In this document: in pieces, positions 61,054 to 64,000 of the stretch
Layout of the letters: each line of letters begins with the position of its first letter
Numbering within the stretch: position 1 is the first letter of the stretch
Assembly: GCA_964545045.1 (NCBI GenBank)
Contig: CAZJEN010000009.1
Coordinates: forward strand, 35,783-99,782
DNA length: 64,000 nucleotides
From: SIG307 sp964545045
GTDB taxonomy: Bacteria > Bacillota > Clostridia > Lachnospirales > Lachnospiraceae
Reading direction: 5' to 3'
Translations under genes and position numbers: made by a program
The notes under the pieces: model-generated
What the model was told of the DNA's origin: nothing
Database searches by the model: none
What the model saw: the letters and a program-made list of their open reading frames with translations, nothing else

Positions 61054-61187
61054 ATTTTGCCTAAACCGGACAAGGATAATTAGGCAAAATGTACGGAAAT
61101 TATTGTATCACAGACCGGTTGTTCTTGCAAGAACGAATTTTGCATAGCAATAAGCGACATGTTTTTCAGCAATATGAGATAGGCAAA
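61054..61187 (+). promoter_or_regulatory. TAGGCAAA sites and promoter region of the sugar ABC operon
   Basis: attttgcctaa (61054-61064) and ttaggcaaaat (61080-61090) form a perfect 11-bp inverted repeat. A third copy, taggcaaat, is at 61180-61188. A TATAAT-like box (ataatataat) follows near 61200, without a good -35: the layout of an activator-dependent promoter. Confidence 0.65.
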
Positions 61188-61244
61188 TGAAAGCACTTAC
61201 ATAATATAATAAAGCAGATGAGAAATGGAAGGATGGTAGAGGGT

Positions 61245-62204
61245 ATGAAGAAAGAAAAGAGCAAAAACACAGCTGTTATACCTCAAAAAAAGGTTGGCTT
61301 TAAAACCTACATGAAGAAGTATTGGCAGCTTTATGTCATGTTATTGTTTCCTTTGCTGTATTTGGTGATTTTTAAGTATACACCGATGTCGTATATCCAG
61401 ATTGCATTTAAGAAGTATAAAATCAACAAAAGCATCTGGGAAATGCCGCTTGCCGATAACCACGGCTTCGAATATTTTATTGATGCATTTTCCAACCCGG
61501 ATTTTTTGGATGCGTTGCGTAATACCATTTTGCTGAATCTTTTGGATTTGTTTATCGGATTCTCCATTCCGATTATCTTTGCATTGATTTTGAACGAGTT
61601 GGTATTTAAGCGTTTTAAGCGCGTGGTTCAGACCATTGCTTATATGCCGCATTTCCTTTCCTGGGTTATTATTTGCGGATTGGCATTGCAGATGTTTGCG
61701 CCGTCCAATGGTCTGGTAAATATGTTCCTGAATAAAATCGGCATTGAGTCCGTTCCGTTTTTAAATGAACCGGTGCATTGGATATTTACGTACATATTCT
61801 TGGGTATTTGGCAGAGCTTCGGATGGAATTCCATTGTTTACCTTGCGGCGATTGCGGGTATCAATCCGGAATTATACGAGGCAGCGGAGGTAGACGGTGC
61901 CGGAAGATGGCGCAAGATTTGGCACGTTACATTGCCGGGCATTAAGTCCACAATTGTCATTTTGTTAATTATGAATTTAGGTAACATTTTAGGCAGTGGC
62001 TTTGACCGTCCGTTTGCATTGCAGAACAACCTGGTTATGGATGTTGCGGAAGTTTTATCTACCTTTGTATACAAAAACGGTATTTTAGGTCTCAAGTTCT
62101 CGCTTACCACGGCAATTGGCTTCTTCCAGTCAATCGTTTGCGTGTTCTTCCTGCTGCTTGCAAACTGGATTTCACGTAAGATGGGCGAACGAGGCATTTG
62201 GTAA
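61245..62204 (+). CDS. CUT1 sugar ABC permease (LplB/UgpA type)
   Basis: 319 aa from ATG 61245; other in-frame ATGs lie upstream. Six helices with the EAAEVDGAGRWRKIWHVTLPGI loop that contacts the ATPase (EAA motif). It imports a carbohydrate with the next permease and the binding protein at 63166. No ATPase gene is in this window; a shared MsmX-like ATPase elsewhere would be usual. Confidence 0.9.
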   Translation: MKKEKSKNTAVIPQKKVGFKTYMKKYWQLYVMLLFPLLYLVIFKYTPMSYIQIAFKKYKINKSIWEMPLADNHGFEYFIDAFSNPDFLDALRNTILLNLLDLFIGFSIPIIFALILNELVFKRFKRVVQTIAYMPHFLSWVIICGLALQMFAPSNGLVNMFLNKIGIESVPFLNEPVHWIFTYIFLGIWQSFGWNSIVYLAAIAGINPELYEAAEVDGAGRWRKIWHVTLPGIKSTIVILLIMNLGNILGSGFDRPFALQNNLVMDVAEVLSTFVYKNGILGLKFSLTTAIGFFQSIVCVFFLLLANWISRKMGERGIW

Positions 62205-62220
62205 CATAGGAGGGGAAGAG

Positions 62221-63099
62221 ATGAATAATAAAGTAAAAAAGTTAAAAGCAGGTGATTTGGTTTTTGTAATCATTTGTGTACTGGTTAGTATTATCTGCCT
62301 GTTGCCTATGCTGAACCTTCTGGCCCGTTCCTTAAGTTCGACAGAGGCACTCATTAAGCGTGAAGTTTACTTGTGGCCGAAGGGATGGAATTTGGAATCC
62401 TACAAAATGGTCTTAACGGATATGAAATACATTTGGTCTTTCTGGTGGACAGTCATTTTGACCTTTATTTGTACGATTGTCTCACTTACCATGACCACCT
62501 TATGTGCTTATCCGCTGATTTTTGAAAATCTCAAAGGTCGTAAGGTAATTAATGTCCTGATTACCATTACTATGTTTTTCAATGCGGGAGCAATTCCGAA
62601 TTATCTGTTGTTACAGAAGCTGCATCTTTTGGATAATCCGTTGGTTTTGATTATTCCGAGCTGCTTGAGCGTGTACAACATGATTATTATGAGAAGCTTC
62701 TTTTACGGTATTCCGGACAGTATCAGAGAGGCTGCCCAGATTGACGGAGCGAGTCATTTCTCCATCTTATGGAAAATTTATATTCCGTTATCCAAGCCGG
62801 TATTTGCCACCTTGGCATTGTTCTATGCGGTAGGACGCTGGAACGGATATTCCGATGCTTTGATGTATCTTTCTATAAAGAAGCAAGAGTTTTATCCGTT
62901 GCAGTTATTCTTATATAACATTTTGAACAGCGTAAACAGTGTGGATGTTGCAACACAGGAGGGCTTTTCCTCTCCGGGACTTTCAGAGTCTCTGAAGGCA
63001 GCCATTGTAATGTTTTCCACCGTTCCGATTTTATGTATTTACCCTTGGTTACAGAAGTACTTCATTCACGGCGTAACCTTGGGCGGTGTAAAGGAATAA
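62221..63099 (+). CDS. CUT1 sugar ABC permease (LplC/YtcP type)
   Basis: 292 aa from ATG 62221 (AGGAGGGG site). Six helices; EAA motif REAAQIDGASHFSILWKIYIPLSKP; a typical C-terminal WLQKYFIHGVTLGGVKE end. It forms the second half of the membrane channel. 16 bp after the first permease gene. Confidence 0.92.
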   Translation: MNNKVKKLKAGDLVFVIICVLVSIICLLPMLNLLARSLSSTEALIKREVYLWPKGWNLESYKMVLTDMKYIWSFWWTVILTFICTIVSLTMTTLCAYPLIFENLKGRKVINVLITITMFFNAGAIPNYLLLQKLHLLDNPLVLIIPSCLSVYNMIIMRSFFYGIPDSIREAAQIDGASHFSILWKIYIPLSKPVFATLALFYAVGRWNGYSDALMYLSIKKQEFYPLQLFLYNILNSVNSVDVATQEGFSSPGLSESLKAAIVMFSTVPILCIYPWLQKYFIHGVTLGGVKE

Positions 63100-63165
63100 T
63101 TGGGTTGATGCAGGACAATCCATTCATTCAAATAAAACTATATAATATTTAATGGAGGAATTTTC

Positions 63166-64000
63166 ATGAAAAAGAAAATTTTAGCAGCTCTGCTTGCTTG
63201 CTGTATGTGCTTTTCTTTAGCTGCATGCGGCTCCAAGAAAGAGGAAGTCTCCAGCGGTACTGAGTTCAAGGACGGTAAGTTTGTAGAAACCGTTAAGATT
63301 ACCGTTGAAGTGTATGACCGCGGAAATGACGGCGGTTCTGACCCGACCAACAACATGTATACCGACTTCATCAAGAAGGGTATGAAGGAGAAGTACAATG
63401 TAGAGGTTGAATTTGTTGCTGTATCCCGTTGGGAAGAAGTTCAGCAGATTAATAACCTGCTTGCAGGTGGTACTGCACCGGACATTTGTTTGACTTACGA
63501 CTACCCGACCATTCAGACCTATGCAGGTATGGAAGGTGTTCTTGAGTTAAATCAGTATTTAGAAGAGCACAAGGATAAGTTGCCGAACCTCTATAACTGG
63601 CTTGGCGATACCAACATTTACTGGGATCAGGATCCGAACACCGGTGAGCTTTGGGCTATCGAAGGTAAGAGAGCTGATATCAAGAGAATCAATACCTTTG
63701 TTCGTCAGGACTGGTTAGATAAGCTGGGTATGAAGGCTCCGACCACTACTGCAGAGTTTGAGAAGATGCTTGTTGCATTCCAGGATAATGCTAAGGTTTT
63801 ACTTGGTGATGATGCGGACAAGATGATTCCGTTCTCTGTCAGCTACGATGTAGGCTGGAGAGCAGCAAACCTGATTGAATCCTTTATCGATCCTGCAATG
63901 ACTGATAAGGAATACTATGTAAACGGTTTTGATGACAGAATGTACACCCAGAACGGTACCAAGGATGCTATCAAGCTTTTAAATAAGTGGTACAATGCTG
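63166..64000 (+). CDS. Extracellular sugar-binding lipoprotein, 5' part (runs off the window)
   Basis: Starts MKKKILAALLACCMCFSLAACGS with lipobox LAAC, then ITVEVYDRGNDGGSDPTNNMYTDFI..., NNLLAGGTAPDICLTYDYPT and YLEEHKDKLPNL. It captures the sugar for the CUT1 permeases. 278 codons are visible; the 3' end is outside. A ggagga site precedes ATG 63166. Confidence 0.92.
   Translation, partial: MKKKILAALLACCMCFSLAACGSKKEEVSSGTEFKDGKFVETVKITVEVYDRGNDGGSDPTNNMYTDFIKKGMKEKYNVEVEFVAVSRWEEVQQINNLLAGGTAPDICLTYDYPTIQTYAGMEGVLELNQYLEEHKDKLPNLYNWLGDTNIYWDQDPNTGELWAIEGKRADIKRINTFVRQDWLDKLGMKAPTTTAEFEKMLVAFQDNAKVLLGDDADKMIPFSVSYDVGWRAANLIESFIDPAMTDKEYYVNGFDDRMYTQNGTKDAIKLLNKWYNA

Overview
The window looks like a chromosome segment of an anaerobic, fibre-degrading Lachnospiraceae-type Firmicute (Clostridia). 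This is inferred from gene content: a class III (glycyl-radical) ribonucleotide reductase, T-box control of serS, acetate kinase, a CotJC-like manganese catalase, two secreted GH10 xylanase lipoproteins, a CUT1 sugar ABC system, strong GGAGG ribosome sites, and housekeeping proteins of clostridial type. No rRNA or tRNA gene was seen.

Layout. 1-23.1 kb is ordinary chromosome: hflX (partial), nrdD, tcdA, an SseB-domain protein, T-box-serS, a flavin reductase, an NhaC antiporter, a GntR/ABC operon, a LysM amidase, a MraY-like transferase, azlCD, a GH10-aroA-GH10 operon, a DUF374 acyltransferase-like gene, a histidine phosphatase and a LysM-GH18 protein. About 23.79-35.65 kb is an AT-rich integrated element of about 11.9 kb (element 1) that splits a SpoIID-like/peptidoglycan-binding gene. 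It carries a large serine recombinase, a probable restriction-modification cluster (two C5 methyltransferases and a PD-(D/E)XK-like protein), an SprT-like protein, several unknown genes, repeated ATGTCACG palindromes, and a gene-free stretch of about 0.9 kb that may encode a large structured RNA.

36.6-53.3 kb is chromosome again: a YyaL-type thioredoxin-fold protein, a beta-propeller/chagasin-like lipoprotein, a GDPD, Mn catalase, a large nested palindrome, argH, a small P-loop protein, lysA, ackA, DUF177-rpmF, rho, ung, a hicAB pair with a frameshifted hicA, and a possible ADP-ribosyltransferase-fold protein. About 53.41-59.16 kb is a second integrated element of about 5.7 kb (element 2), a mobilizable element that splits an XRE-TPR regulator gene inside the HTH region. 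It carries a pMV158-like oriT, a MobV relaxase, a TnpW-like protein, an XRE regulator, a frameshifted serine recombinase, and a c-di-GMP-I riboswitch upstream of a secreted CBM2-like protein. 60-64 kb holds an AraC regulator divergent from a CUT1 sugar ABC operon (two permeases and the start of the binding protein).

How it fits together: secreted xylanases, the AraC-controlled sugar importer and the CBM2 cargo fit a plant-fibre lifestyle. Both mobile elements interrupt protein-coding genes, and in each case the host reading frame can be rebuilt exactly across the junctions. Three genes (hicA, the element-2 recombinase and the CBM2 gene) carry apparent one-base frameshifts, two of them in A-runs, so either decay or base-calling error is possible.
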